From positions 1,116,001 to 1,180,000 of the forward strand of contig NZ_AP018052.1 in the NCBI RefSeq assembly GCF_002356355.1: DNA of 64,000 bases, written 5' to 3'. The DNA is from Thiohalobacter thiocyanaticus (lineage in GTDB: Bacteria > Pseudomonadota > Gammaproteobacteria > Thiohalobacterales > Thiohalobacteraceae). Below are positions 38,163 through 46,364 of this stretch, piece after piece. The notes beneath the pieces were generated by a model. That model ran no database searches. It was not told where the DNA came from and saw nothing but the letters and a program-made list of their open reading frames with translations. A program made the translations under genes and the position numbers. Each line of letters starts with the position of its first letter. Position 1 is the stretch's first letter.

Positions 38163-39146
38163 ATGAGCGCAGCCGGAGAACACAACACCATGACCAGTAC
38201 ACGCCTGCAGAATCTGCCGGTCTCCTTCTTTTCCAGCGTCATGGGGCTGGCCGGTCTGGCCATCGCCCTGCAGCGTGCCGGCGAATTGTGGGCACCGCTG
38301 CACCCGTTCGGCCTGCTGGTGGCTGTTCTGAGCGCGCTGGTGTTCATAGCATTGACGGGCCTGTATGCCGCCAAGCTGTTCCGACACCGGGCCGAGGTCG
38401 TCACCGAGTTGACGCACCCGGTCAAGATGAGCTTCGGTGCGACCTTCAGCGTCAGCCTGGTGTTGCTCAGCGTGGCCTTTCTGTCCAGTCAGCCGGCGCT
38501 GTCGTTCTGGTTGTGGGCGGTGGGCGCCGGTCTGCACCTCGTCTTCACCCTGTATGTGCTCAGCGCCTGGATCCACAAGCAGAACTTCGATATCAACCAC
38601 ATCAGCCCCGCCTGGTTCATCCCGGTGGTGGGCAACATCCTGGTGCCGGTGGCCGGCGTGGCGCATGCCAGCGCGGAGCTGAGTTGGTTCTTCTTCAGTA
38701 TCGGGCTGCTGTTCTGGATCGTCCTGTTCACCATCATCGTCTACCGGATGATTTTCCATAATCCGCTGCCCGACAAGCTGCTGCCGACCCTGTTCATCCT
38801 GATCGCGCCGCCGGCCGTGGGTTTCATTTCCTATATCAAGCTGACCGGGGATATCGACAGCTTCGCCCGCGTGCTCTATTACGGCGCCCTGTTTCTGACC
38901 CTGCTGCTGTTCAAGGAACTGCCCCGCTTCGTGCGGCTGCCCTTCTACCTGTCCTGGTGGGCCTATTCGTTCCCGCTCGCGGCGATGACCGTGGCCACCC
39001 TGATCATGCAGGCGCATGTGCCCTCGGTGTTCTTCACTTTCCTGTCCTGGGTCATGGTAGTAGTGCTGGATCTCGTCATACTCTATCTTCTGGCACGGAC
39101 CCTGGTGGCCGTGTCCCGCCAGCAGATATGCGTGGAAGGGCACTGA
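38163..39146 (+). CDS. TehA/SLAC1-family anion channel or tellurite-resistance protein
   Basis: A 327-residue membrane protein with ten predicted helices of the voltage-dependent anion channel family (TehA/SLAC1/Mae1/Ssu1). The N-terminal motif LQNLPVSFFSSVMGLAGLAIAL and the central HISPAWFIPVVGNILVPVAG are typical. Family members move anions such as chloride, nitrate, malate or sulfite; yeast Ssu1 exports sulfite. Its place between cytochrome bd and the octaheme cytochrome suggests sulfite, nitrite or a similar oxyanion, which is inference. Its stop overlaps the next start. Confidence 0.87.
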   Translation: MSAAGEHNTMTSTRLQNLPVSFFSSVMGLAGLAIALQRAGELWAPLHPFGLLVAVLSALVFIALTGLYAAKLFRHRAEVVTELTHPVKMSFGATFSVSLVLLSVAFLSSQPALSFWLWAVGAGLHLVFTLYVLSAWIHKQNFDINHISPAWFIPVVGNILVPVAGVAHASAELSWFFFSIGLLFWIVLFTIIVYRMIFHNPLPDKLLPTLFILIAPPAVGFISYIKLTGDIDSFARVLYYGALFLTLLLFKELPRFVRLPFYLSWWAYSFPLAAMTVATLIMQAHVPSVFFTFLSWVMVVVLDLVILYLLARTLVAVSRQQICVEGH

Positions 39147-40828
39147 TGCGGCTGCGACGCCACATGCGGATAATCGTGTTCCCGGTCCTGATCGGACTCG
39201 GGCTGGCGGGCCTGTGTCATGCCGATCTGCAGACAGCAGGCGGTGATGCAAGCAGCACGGCGGATCACGGCGCCTTCAAGATCCTCAAACGCGAGTTCAA
39301 GACAGCACCCGAGGTCACCGAGGCCTGCCTGAGTTGCCATACCGAGGCCGCCAAGCAACTGCACCAGACCACGCACTGGACCTGGGAATACAAGCATCCC
39401 GTCACCGGCCAATTGCTGGGCAAGAAACACGAGATCAATGTCTTCTGCGGCAGTCTGCGCTCCAATTACCAGCGCTGCACCTCCTGCCACATCGGCTACG
39501 GCTGGGAGGACAGGGACTTCGATTTCAGCTCCGAGCGCAATGTCGACTGCCTGGTCTGCCACGATACCACCCGCACCTATGTCAAACCTTCGGCCGCAGC
39601 CGGACATCCCGCCTATCACGACATCACCCGCGATGGCGAGATCGTGGTCGAGAACGACAAGCCGCTGAGGGCCGTGGACCTGGCCCTGGTTGCGCAGAAT
39701 GTCGGCAGGACCAGCCGCTTCACCTGCGGCAACTGTCACTTCTATGGCGGCGGTGCCGACGGCGTCAAACACGGCGATCTGGACAGTTCCCTGATCGCGC
39801 CTGACAAATCGCTGGACGTGCACATGGACGCCGCGGGGCTGGATTTCAGCTGTGCCACCTGCCACACCGCCGAGGCCCATGACGTCGCCGGCAGTCACTA
39901 TTCGATGCAGGCGCGCGACGAGCACGGCATCGACATCCCCGGCAGGGCCTACGGCGGGCGCGCCTCCTGCGAGTCCTGCCACGGCACCCGGCCGCATCCG
40001 GCCAATGTCAACAACAAGCTCAATGACCACGTCAACAAGGTCTCCTGTCAGGCCTGCCATATCCCGAGTTTCGCCCGCGGCGGCGTGGCCACCAAGACGT
40101 TATGGGACTGGTCCCAGGCCACCCTCAAGCTCAAGCGCGACGAGGCCGGGGAACTGGTGCTGAACGAGCAGGGCAGGCCCATCCGGGTAGTCGAGTACGA
40201 CGAGCACGGCCATCCCAGCTACATGAGCCACAAGGGCTACTTCGAGCATGGCGAGAACGTGGTGCCGGAATACCACTGGTTCGACGGCCAGATCCGCTAC
40301 ACCCTGCTGGATAACGAGATCGACCCCACCGAGACCGTCTCGGTGAACAGTATCCAGGGTAGCTACGAGGATCCCGATGCCCGCATCTGGCCGTTCAAGC
40401 GCATGGTCGGCAAGCAGCCCTATGACAAACAGACCAACCGCCTGCTGGCCACCCATGTCTACGGACCCGAGGACAAGACCTCGCTGTGGAGCAACTATGA
40501 CTGGATCAAGGCGCTGGAGGTCGGTCAGCACGAGGCCGTGCTGACCGGCGAGGCCGGACAGGAGTTCAGCGGTGAATTCGGCTTTGTGAAAAACGAGATG
40601 TACTGGCCGATCACGCACATGGTCGCACCCGGCAAGGATGCGTTGAACTGCGCCGCCTGCCACGCGCCGGACGGGCGACTGGCCGGCCTGGGCGGGTTCT
40701 ACATGCCGGGGCGGGATTCCTTCCCCTGGCTGGACCGGATCGGTCTGATCGCCGTGCTCGGCACCCTGGGCGGCGTACTGCTCCATCTGCTGGGACGGAT
40801 TCTGATCAGCCTGAGGAAGCCGTCATGA
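39146..40828 (+). CDS. Octaheme c-type cytochrome, tetrathionate reductase (OTR) family, membrane-anchored
   Basis: A 560-residue periplasmic cytochrome. A signal peptide (about residues 1-26) is followed by eight CxxCH haem sites starting at residues 61, 111, 135, 194, 236, 275, 301 and 502. The C-terminal helix (about 535-555, IGLIAVLGTLGGVLLHLLG) anchors it in the inner membrane. Spacing and length fit the octaheme tetrathionate reductase family. Shewanella OTR reduces tetrathionate, nitrite and hydroxylamine. The start ATG 39146 overlaps the previous stop. The cytochrome b gene overlaps its end by 4 bases, so the pair should form a quinone-linked complex. The physiological direction and substrate are open. 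Confidence 0.92.
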   Translation: MRLRRHMRIIVFPVLIGLGLAGLCHADLQTAGGDASSTADHGAFKILKREFKTAPEVTEACLSCHTEAAKQLHQTTHWTWEYKHPVTGQLLGKKHEINVFCGSLRSNYQRCTSCHIGYGWEDRDFDFSSERNVDCLVCHDTTRTYVKPSAAAGHPAYHDITRDGEIVVENDKPLRAVDLALVAQNVGRTSRFTCGNCHFYGGGADGVKHGDLDSSLIAPDKSLDVHMDAAGLDFSCATCHTAEAHDVAGSHYSMQARDEHGIDIPGRAYGGRASCESCHGTRPHPANVNNKLNDHVNKVSCQACHIPSFARGGVATKTLWDWSQATLKLKRDEAGELVLNEQGRPIRVVEYDEHGHPSYMSHKGYFEHGENVVPEYHWFDGQIRYTLLDNEIDPTETVSVNSIQGSYEDPDARIWPFKRMVGKQPYDKQTNRLLATHVYGPEDKTSLWSNYDWIKALEVGQHEAVLTGEAGQEFSGEFGFVKNEMYWPITHMVAPGKDALNCAACHAPDGRLAGLGGFYMPGRDSFPWLDRIGLIAVLGTLGGVLLHLLGRILISLRKPS

Positions 40829-41442
40829 AGGTGATGATCTACAAGCGGTTCGAACGCTTCTGGCACTGGACCCAGGCGGCGCTGATCATCGCCCTGATGG
40901 TCACCGGGTTCGAGATCCACGCCGTCTACCATCTGTTCGGCTTCGAACAGGCGGTGAACCTGCATATCATCCTGGCCTGGTCGTTGATCGTACTGTGGGC
41001 CTTCGCCATCTTCTGGCATCTGACCACCGGTGAGTGGCGCCACTATATCCCGACGACAGAGAAACTGATGGCCATGGTCCGCTACTACTCCATCGGCATG
41101 TTCCGTGACGAGGAAAAACCCTACAAGAAGTCGCTCAGTGCCAAGCACAATCCGCTGCAGCGGCTGGCCTATCTGGGCTTCAAGCTGGTGATATCGCCGC
41201 TGATCTGGGTATCCGGACTGCTGTATCTGTTCTACACCGACTGGCCGGCGTTGGGCCTGGAGGGTTTGCGCCTGGGCCAGGTTGCCATGGTGCATACCGC
41301 GGCCGCAATCGCCATGCTGGTCTTTTTCATTGCCCATGTCTATCTCGCGCTCACCGGCAAGCCTTTCTATGCCTACGTCAAGGCTATGATCACCGGCTAC
41401 GAAGAGATCGAGGAGACGAAGACGCCCGGGAAGAATTCCTGA
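40825..41442 (+). CDS. Membrane cytochrome b subunit (b561 / hydrogenase-type)
   Basis: A 205-residue protein with four membrane helices and histidines placed for two b haems: FERFWHWTQAALI, NLHIILAW, AIFWHLTTG and MVHTAAAIAMLVFFIAHVYL. This is the di-haem cytochrome b type of formate dehydrogenase, hydrogenase and thiosulfate reductase. It overlaps the octaheme gene by 4 bases and should exchange electrons between the quinone pool and the octaheme protein. It ends the close-packed part of the operon; the rhodanese follows after 64 bases. Confidence 0.9.
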   Translation: MKVMIYKRFERFWHWTQAALIIALMVTGFEIHAVYHLFGFEQAVNLHIILAWSLIVLWAFAIFWHLTTGEWRHYIPTTEKLMAMVRYYSIGMFRDEEKPYKKSLSAKHNPLQRLAYLGFKLVISPLIWVSGLLYLFYTDWPALGLEGLRLGQVAMVHTAAAIAMLVFFIAHVYLALTGKPFYAYVKAMITGYEEIEETKTPGKNS

Positions 41443-41506
41443 ATGGCCGTCCCGGATGAGCGGGCGGCCCGAACGAAATTCATGATCACAGTAGAGGAGA
41501 TGACAT

Positions 41507-42088
41507 ATGAAACGCCTGCTGGCAGGATTGCTGATTGCCGTGACCGGTAGTCTCTTCGCCGCCGAGGCGCCGGAGAAGGAGAGCATGCGTACCCGCGCCG
41601 GGCTGTATGTGGATGCCATTGAAGCCTATGAAATGCTCCGCAACCCGGGTGACCGTCAGGTGGTACTCATCGATGTGCGCGATCCCATCGAGCTCAACTT
41701 CACCGGCTATACCCAGATGGTCGATGTGCACGTGCCGTGGAAGATCATGGACAGTTCGCGCTGGAACGAGAACAAGCAGAGCTATGGCGGCTACGTGAAC
41801 CCGGATTTTGCCGCCGAGGTCACGTCCCGACTGGACGCGCTCGGCATCGGCAAGGAGGCGCACCTGGTCTTCATGTGCCGGTCCGGCTCCACGCGCAGCG
41901 CACCGGCCGCCGATGCCCTGTACGAACTCGGCTATGCCAATGTCTACAGCATGGTTGACGGCTTCGAGGGCGGCAAGGCGAAGTCAGGCGAGCATCAGGG
42001 GGCCCGGGTGGTGAATGGCTGGAAGAATTCAGGTCTGCCCTGGGGCTGGAAGCTGGAACGGGACGTCATGTACGGCCTGGACAAGTGA
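41507..42088 (+). CDS. Exported single-domain rhodanese
   Basis: A 193-residue protein with a signal peptide (KRLLAGLLIAVTGSLFAAE) and one rhodanese domain. VVLIDVRDPIELNFTGY and the active loop FMCRSGSTRSAPAA are clear, with catalytic cysteine C124. The six-residue loop CRSGST is of the sulfurtransferase type. SMVDGFEGGKAKSGEHQG and NSGLPWGW follow. It is expected in the periplasm, where it could carry sulfane sulfur. Its own ribosome site is AGAGGAG. Co-location with the octaheme cytochrome supports sulfur chemistry for the island. Confidence 0.9.
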   Translation: MKRLLAGLLIAVTGSLFAAEAPEKESMRTRAGLYVDAIEAYEMLRNPGDRQVVLIDVRDPIELNFTGYTQMVDVHVPWKIMDSSRWNENKQSYGGYVNPDFAAEVTSRLDALGIGKEAHLVFMCRSGSTRSAPAADALYELGYANVYSMVDGFEGGKAKSGEHQGARVVNGWKNSGLPWGWKLERDVMYGLDK

Positions 42089-42103
42089 TCGCGGACATCC
42101 TGC

Positions 42104-42577
42104 ATGGCGAAACCCGCATCATGCGGGTCCCGCCTCCGCCACCGGGCGGCCGCTAGGAACGTGTACCGCGGCACGAAGATCTATGCGCTGGTGCTCGGCC
42201 TGGCGGTGGCGGCCCTGCTGGTCCTGTTCCTGTATCAACCGGCTGCGGTGCGGGAGCTGAATGACCGCCTGGCCGCTGATCCGATCCTGGCCGCCTACCC
42301 CTATCCCTTTCGCGTCCTGCGCATCGAGGACCATACCGCGGTCATGGGTACGCCGCGTTCGGCGCAGCTGCCGGTCCGCGACATGATCCATGCCATCGAC
42401 CCCGGCCTCGCGGGCGTCGCAACGGATGATCCCGCCTTTCAGCAGGCCCAGCAGACGCTGGCCGAACATCAGGCCCGTGCCAGTGAACTGGTCAGGGCGC
42501 ATGCCTCGATTCAGCGTATCCGTTGGGAACTGGATGTGGATTGGCTGCGTCGGCAGGGGATTGTGCCGCCGCCGTAA
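42104..42577 (+). CDS. Membrane-anchored protein of unknown function
   Basis: A protein of 157 residues from ATG 42104, or 138 from GTG 42161, which is just before the membrane helix and may be the true start. The helix (IYALVLGLAVAALLVLFLYQ) is followed by a periplasmic part with HTAVMGTPRSAQLPVRDMIH and a helical C-terminus. I do not recognise a family. It follows the rhodanese by 15 bases and is probably the last gene of the sigma-54 operon. Confidence 0.65.
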   Translation: MAKPASCGSRLRHRAAARNVYRGTKIYALVLGLAVAALLVLFLYQPAAVRELNDRLAADPILAAYPYPFRVLRIEDHTAVMGTPRSAQLPVRDMIHAIDPGLAGVATDDPAFQQAQQTLAEHQARASELVRAHASIQRIRWELDVDWLRRQGIVPPP

Positions 42578-42648
42578 GGCGGTCCGGAGTGTCCGCTCGG
42601 CTCAGTTCGATTCCTGCCGCTGCTCAGCTGCCTCGGTGTTTCGGGGTA

Positions 42649-42930
42649 TCAATGTGACAGCTGGTTGCCCCGGTGATCGCAGGCCAGCAGTATCCAGTCC
42701 CTCAGCAGCGTCTCGTAGGCGGAACGATCCACCGGCGTGTGCTGCAGATCGGGATGCGCCAGCAGCAGGCGCAGATGGTGGACCACGCCCCGGGCCAGGC
42801 CGGGGCTGGGCTGCAGGGCGTGGCGGGTCATCAGGTAGAGCAGGACGGCTTCCAGCAGGTCGCGCCGGGGCGGGCGATCCAACCCGGCTGCCGCAGCCTC
42901 GGGCAGGGTGAGCATGGCTTGCATGGGCAT
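42649..42930 (-). CDS. Small protein of unknown function, Fur-box promoter (paralogue of 46062-46349)
   Basis: A 93-residue, mostly helical, probably cytosolic protein. The core RDLLEAVLLYLMTRH, PSPGLARGVVHHLRLLLAH and TPVDRSAYETLLRDW is shared with the protein at 46062-46349, with about two thirds of 64 positions identical by hand alignment. Neither has a known domain that I can name. Ribosome site GGAGG precedes ATG 42930. The promoter at 42995-43022 carries a Fur-type palindrome, so it should be made when iron is low. It stands alone, converging on the sulfur island. Confidence 0.75.
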   Translation of the reverse strand: MPMQAMLTLPEAAAAGLDRPPRRDLLEAVLLYLMTRHALQPSPGLARGVVHHLRLLLAHPDLQHTPVDRSAYETLLRDWILLACDHRGNQLSH

Positions 42931-42990
42931 ATCCTCCGTATCGGGCGTTGCGGGGGAAGGCGCAGTTCACGGGCGGCCTCCCACCATGAT

Positions 42991-43022
42991 GCAAATGATA
43001 ATCGTTATTATCTAAATGTCAA
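42991..43022 (-). promoter_or_regulatory. Promoter with overlapping Fur box (iron-regulated), copy 1
   Basis: On the minus strand TTGACA (43022-43017), a 16-base spacer and TATCAT (43000-42995) form a strong promoter. The AT-rich palindrome GCAAATGATAATCGTTATT (42991-43009) matches 15 of 19 bases of the Fur consensus and covers the -10. The same layout occurs at 47782-47809 and 47902-47929. Confidence 0.85.
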
Positions 43023-43046
43023 TGCCCGCGATGCCCGGCACCAGGG

Positions 43047-43262
43047 TCAGGCGCGGAGTTGCAGCCCGTTGCGGGATTGAACCGCCCCACGCCCATTCTC
43101 CCGGCGCCTCCAGATTTGCTCGTGGATATGGTAGGCGAGGGTATTGACCAGCGGTTCGACCAGCGCGATGGCGCCGCCCACAGCCAGACTGCCGGTCATC
43201 AGATACCCCACGCTGAAGGCCACACTGAAATGGACGGCCGCGAAACTCAGGGTCTTGGTCAT
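43047..43262 (-). CDS. DUF2061 small membrane protein
   Basis: A 71-residue protein with the DUF2061 pattern: KTLSFAAVHFSVAFSVGYLM, then GSLAVGGAIALVEPLVNTLA and YHIHEQIWRR. It has two membrane helices. Function unknown; the family is common in bacteria. The start is ATG 43262 with ribosome site GGGGAGAG. It follows oxyR on the same strand after 124 AT-rich bases that may contain its own promoter. Confidence 0.85.
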   Translation of the reverse strand: MTKTLSFAAVHFSVAFSVGYLMTGSLAVGGAIALVEPLVNTLAYHIHEQIWRRRENGRGAVQSRNGLQLRA

Positions 43263-43386
43263 GATGGTTTCTCTCCCCGCCAGTAGTTGTTCTGATCCTG
43301 GGGACAGTATGGGGCAGTCAATCTTATCGGTAAAAACGTTTATTATTATTACTACGATAGATAATACATATTGATAAGGCGGGCAG

Positions 43387-44346
43387 TCAGGCCCTGCGCT
43401 GCCGACTGCGGCCTGTTCCCGTCGCCTTGCCACGCACCAGCCGTACCGTGTTGGGCAGGTGGCTCAGAATGACTGCGGCCAGGGCCTCCACTGCAGCGCG
43501 GCGCGGAAAGCTGCGCCGCAACACCAACGAGACGCGGCGCGAGGCATCGGCAATATCCAGCGGCTGGGCCACCACGCCGCTGCCGCTGGTCCAGGCACCA
43601 CCCATGGCCAGCGCCGGGACCAGGGTCACGCCGTAGCCGGCCCCGACCAGCTGGATCAGGGTCTCCAGGCTGGCGGCGCGCAGATCGGCCAGATCGCCCT
43701 GGTCATTCCGTTCCTTGATCCGGCACACCTCCATGGCCTGCTGGGCCAGGCAGTGGCCCTCGGCCAGCAGCAGCAGGTTTTCCTGATCAAGGTCGCGCAG
43801 CCGGATGCGCTCGCGGGTGTAAAAGGCGTGTTCGCGCGGATAGGCGACCCAGAAGGGTTCGTCGTACAGCGGGATCACCTCGAAATCGCGGTCCTCGACC
43901 GGTGTGGCCAGCAGCGCGGTGTCGATTTCGTGATCATGCAGCCGTTGCAGCAGCACATCGGTCAACTCCTCGGACAATACCGGCTTCAGGGCCGGATGCT
44001 GCTGGCGCAGGGGCTTGAGGATCAGCGGCATCAGGTAGGGGCTGATGGTGGGGATGGCGCCGATGCGCAGCGGGCCGGCGAGCGGGTCCTGATGGGCGCG
44101 GGCCAGTTGCTGCATGGCCTCGGCCTGTTCCAGGATACGGCGGGCATAGGTCAGGAGTTCGCTGCCGATGGGCGTGATCTCCACCGAGCGGTTGGTGCGC
44201 TCGAAGATGGCCACCCCGAGTTCCTGTTCCAGCTTCTTGATCTGGCCGCTGAGGGTGGGCTGGCTGACGAAGCAGCGTTCGGCGGCCTGGCCGAAATGGT
44301 GGGTCTCGGCGACGGCGATGATGTATTTCAGGTCACGCAGGTTCAT
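43387..44346 (-). CDS. oxyR: Peroxide-sensing LysR-type regulator OxyR
   Basis: A 319-residue LysR-type regulator. The helix-turn-helix region is MNLRDLKYIIAVAETHHFGQ and SQPTLSGQIKKLEQELG. The peroxide-sensing cysteines are C199 and C208 in GHCLAQQAMEVC, at exactly the E. coli positions, so disulfide activation by H2O2 is expected. The start is ATG 44346. It is divergent from gpmA, with dps just beyond, and between two haem/iron loci, which suits control of iron storage and haem damage. The Arg-rich C-terminal tail after residue 300 is longer than in E. coli. Confidence 0.95.
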   Translation of the reverse strand: MNLRDLKYIIAVAETHHFGQAAERCFVSQPTLSGQIKKLEQELGVAIFERTNRSVEITPIGSELLTYARRILEQAEAMQQLARAHQDPLAGPLRIGAIPTISPYLMPLILKPLRQQHPALKPVLSEELTDVLLQRLHDHEIDTALLATPVEDRDFEVIPLYDEPFWVAYPREHAFYTRERIRLRDLDQENLLLLAEGHCLAQQAMEVCRIKERNDQGDLADLRAASLETLIQLVGAGYGVTLVPALAMGGAWTSGSGVVAQPLDIADASRRVSLVLRRSFPRRAAVEALAAVILSHLPNTVRLVRGKATGTGRSRQRRA

Positions 44347-44365
44347 AACGGGTACCCGGATTTTA

Positions 44366-44384
44366 TGATCGTCTGTAACGATCA
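44366..44384. promoter_or_regulatory. Palindrome in the oxyR-gpmA divergent region
   Basis: TGATCGT-CTGTA-ACGATCA is a perfect 7-base inverted repeat 20 bases upstream of the oxyR start, in an AT-rich stretch. It is a candidate operator, for example for OxyR autoregulation, though it does not clearly match the ATAG-N7-CTAT OxyR pattern. Confidence 0.45.
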
Positions 44385-44440
44385 ATATATTATAAACAAA
44401 CGATTATACAGATCAATGGTGCGGGGCTATCCTTACCACC

Positions 44441-45184
44441 ATGACGACACAGACGATACACAATCAGGACAGGAGCGTGATCCTGATCCGCCATGCCCAG
44501 AGCCAGTGGAACCGGGAAAACCGTTTCACCGGCTGGGCGGATCCGCCGCTGACCGCGGCCGGCGTGGCCGAGGCGGAGCGGGCCCGCGACTGTCTGCGGA
44601 TCCACGGCTATCGCTTCGATGCCGCCTACAGTTCCCGGCTGCAGCGGGCCATCGCCACCCTGGATATCCTGCTGGCGCGTCTGGGGCAGGACAGCCTGCC
44701 GCGGGTGCAGGACTGGCGCCTCAATGAACGCCATTACGGCGCTCTGCAGGGGCTCGACAAGGCCGAGGCCACCGCCCGGGTCGGCGCGCACCAGGTCTGG
44801 CGCTGGCGCCGCGGCTACACGGACAGCGCTGCGCCCCTGCTGCGCAGCGACCCGGCGCACCCGGCGCATGACCTGCGGTATGCGGATGTGGACCCGCAGC
44901 GGTTGCCCGGCGTGGAGAACCTGGCCCGGACCCGTGAGCGGGTGGTCGGTTTCTGGCAGGAGCAGATCATCCCGCGCATCCGTCGTGGCGAGCGTATCCT
45001 GATCAGCGCCCATGGCAATACCCTGCGCGCGCTGATCATGGAACTGGCGGGGATGAGCGTGGAACAGGTCGAGCAGTTCGAGATTCCGACCGCTACGCCT
45101 ATACTGTACCGGTTCGATCCCGCGGCGCGGCCGCTGGACTGGCGCTATCTGAATACCGAACCGGATGCGCGCAGGTCCGCATAG
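44441..45184 (+). CDS. gpmA: 2,3-bisphosphoglycerate-dependent phosphoglycerate mutase
   Basis: A 247-residue glycolytic/gluconeogenic enzyme interconverting 3- and 2-phosphoglycerate. The phosphohistidine motif reads [16 protein letters not shown] (RHGES in most relatives, so Gly to Ala here). [16 protein letters not shown] carries the catalytic glutamate. [17 protein letters not shown] holds the second histidine. In autotrophs it links the Calvin cycle to central metabolism. It is divergent from oxyR and followed by dps after 35 bases. Confidence 0.93.
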   Translation: MTTQTIHNQDRSVILIRHAQSQWNRENRFTGWADPPLTAAGVAEAERARDCLRIHGYRFDAAYSSRLQRAIATLDILLARLGQDSLPRVQDWRLNERHYGALQGLDKAEATARVGAHQVWRWRRGYTDSAAPLLRSDPAHPAHDLRYADVDPQRLPGVENLARTRERVVGFWQEQIIPRIRRGERILISAHGNTLRALIMELAGMSVEQVEQFEIPTATPILYRFDPAARPLDWRYLNTEPDARRSA

Positions 45185-45219
45185 AGCAAGTCGACTTACT
45201 GACAACAGGAGGCAGAACC

Positions 45220-45690
45220 ATGAGTAAGAAGATCGATATCGGCATCAAGGAAAAGGACCGTAGCCGAATCGCGGAAGGGTTGAAGCGCCTGCTGGCCGAT
45301 TCCTACACCCTTTATCTGCAGACCCACAACTTCCACTGGAATGTCACCGGGCCGCAGTTCCGCGAACTGCACCTGATGTTCGAGGAGCATTACACCGAGC
45401 TGGCCACTGCAGTGGACGAGATCGCCGAGCGCATCCGCACGCTGGATGTGGCCGCGCCCGGGACCTACAAGGCCTTCGCCAAACTGAGTTCCATCAAGGA
45501 GGTCGAGGGCGTGCCCGAGGCGAAGCAGATGGTCGAGATCCTGACCCAGGGCCACGAGCAGGTGGTCAGGACCTGCCGCGAGGCGCTGAAGCTTGCCCAG
45601 GAGGCCGATGACGAGTCCACGGCCGCGCTGGTCTCCGATCGCATGCGGGTGCACGAGAAGACGGCCTGGATGCTGCGGGCGCTGCAGTAA
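45220..45690 (+). CDS. dps: Dps-family DNA-protecting ferritin
   Basis: A 156-residue miniferritin. The inter-subunit ferroxidase residues are in [19 protein letters not shown] and in [10 protein letters not shown]. Dodecamers oxidise iron with H2O2 and store it, which protects DNA. The N-terminus is short. Ribosome site AGGAGG precedes ATG 45220. The gene is close to oxyR, which controls dps in many proteobacteria, and sits between iron-regulated haem genes. The repeat after it may stop transcription. Confidence 0.95.
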   Translation: MSKKIDIGIKEKDRSRIAEGLKRLLADSYTLYLQTHNFHWNVTGPQFRELHLMFEEHYTELATAVDEIAERIRTLDVAAPGTYKAFAKLSSIKEVEGVPEAKQMVEILTQGHEQVVRTCREALKLAQEADDESTAALVSDRMRVHEKTAWMLRALQ

Positions 45691-45715
45691 TCCGACGCAG
45701 CTGAGGAATGTTGAT

Positions 45716-45840
45716 GTAGAGTGGGTTAGGCGCGTTGTTTGCGCCGTAACCCGCCACCTGGGCCGACAGGCATATTTTGAAAGAATTTTGTGTTGCGTTG
45801 CAACGTACGGTGGGTTGCGAAAACTACGCTAACCCACCCT
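45716..45840. repeat. Diverged palindromic repeat after dps (GTGGGTTAG type)
   Basis: AGAGTGGGTTAGGCG at the left end and CGCTAACCCACCCT at the right end pair, with inner copies GCCGTAACCCGCCAC and GTACGGTGGGTTGCG. It is related to the elements at 10845 and 22069 but has GTGGGTT in place of TCGGGTT. It lies between dps and a convergent operon. The rest of 45691-45901 has no visible gene. Confidence 0.65.
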
Positions 45841-45901
45841 GCATTTGAGCATATGCCGGTGCCACTCGGTCCCGGTTTGTTTTTCCGTGTGGCGGGGCTG
45901 G

Positions 45902-46051
45902 CTATAACGCCAGGGACTGAATCCCACCTTCCCAGATCCGGTGCCCAAACAGGAATCCCGCGAGTAACGCGCCAAGAACGAACGCGATCAGCAGCAGTAC
46001 GGGATCGAAGATTCTGTGCAGGGGGAAGTTCCCCTGAGTTCGCAGATTCAT
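45902..46051 (-). CDS. Small single-pass membrane protein at the end of the hemP operon
   Basis: A 49-residue protein, MNLRTQGNFPLHR at the start, with one membrane helix (about residues 16-37, PVLLLIAFVLGALLAGFLFG). It has a good ribosome site (AGGAG, 7 bases before ATG 46051) and starts 10 bases after the preceding gene. I do not recognise a family. It probably ends the leftward hemP operon and would be iron-regulated with it. Confidence 0.62.
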   Translation of the reverse strand: MNLRTQGNFPLHRIFDPVLLLIAFVLGALLAGFLFGHRIWEGGIQSLAL

Positions 46052-46061
46052 TGGCCGACTC

Positions 46062-46349
46062 CTAGTGCATGGATTGTCCCGCGGCGCCTGCCGCATGTAC
46101 GGGACAGTTGTGCTCGAAGGCAATCAACCCCCAGTCGTTGAGCAGGGATTCATAGGCGGATCGATCCACCGGCGAATCCGCCAGGTCGGGATGCGCCAGC
46201 AGCATCTGCAGATGATGCATGATGCCCCGGGCCAGGCCGGGGCAGGGTTTCTGGGTGTAGCGTGTCATCAGATACATCAGGGCCGCTTCGAGGACGTCGC
46301 GATGTGGGTGCTCGGCGGTGACGGCTGTGTTGGTCGAAGGCCTGTTCAT
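46062..46349 (-). CDS. Small protein of unknown function in hemP operon (paralogue of 42649-42930)
   Basis: A 95-residue helical protein with the conserved core RDVLEAALMYLMTRY, CPGLARGIMHHLQMLLAH and SPVDRSAYESLLNDW. It shares about two thirds of its core residues with the protein at 42649-42930. The start is ATG 46349 because GGAGG lies 8 bases before it; a GTG at 46358 is possible. It starts 15 bases after the stop of the HemS-like gene, so it is in the haem operon. This ties the unknown family to iron or haem. Confidence 0.75.
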   Translation of the reverse strand: MNRPSTNTAVTAEHPHRDVLEAALMYLMTRYTQKPCPGLARGIMHHLQMLLAHPDLADSPVDRSAYESLLNDWGLIAFEHNCPVHAAGAAGQSMH

Positions 46350-46364
46350 GCAATGCACCTCCTC

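Noticed and set aside
44366-44400. Canonical OxyR operator
   Set aside because: A palindrome is present but the ATAG-N7-CTAT spacing is not clear, so it is reported only as an unassigned operator.
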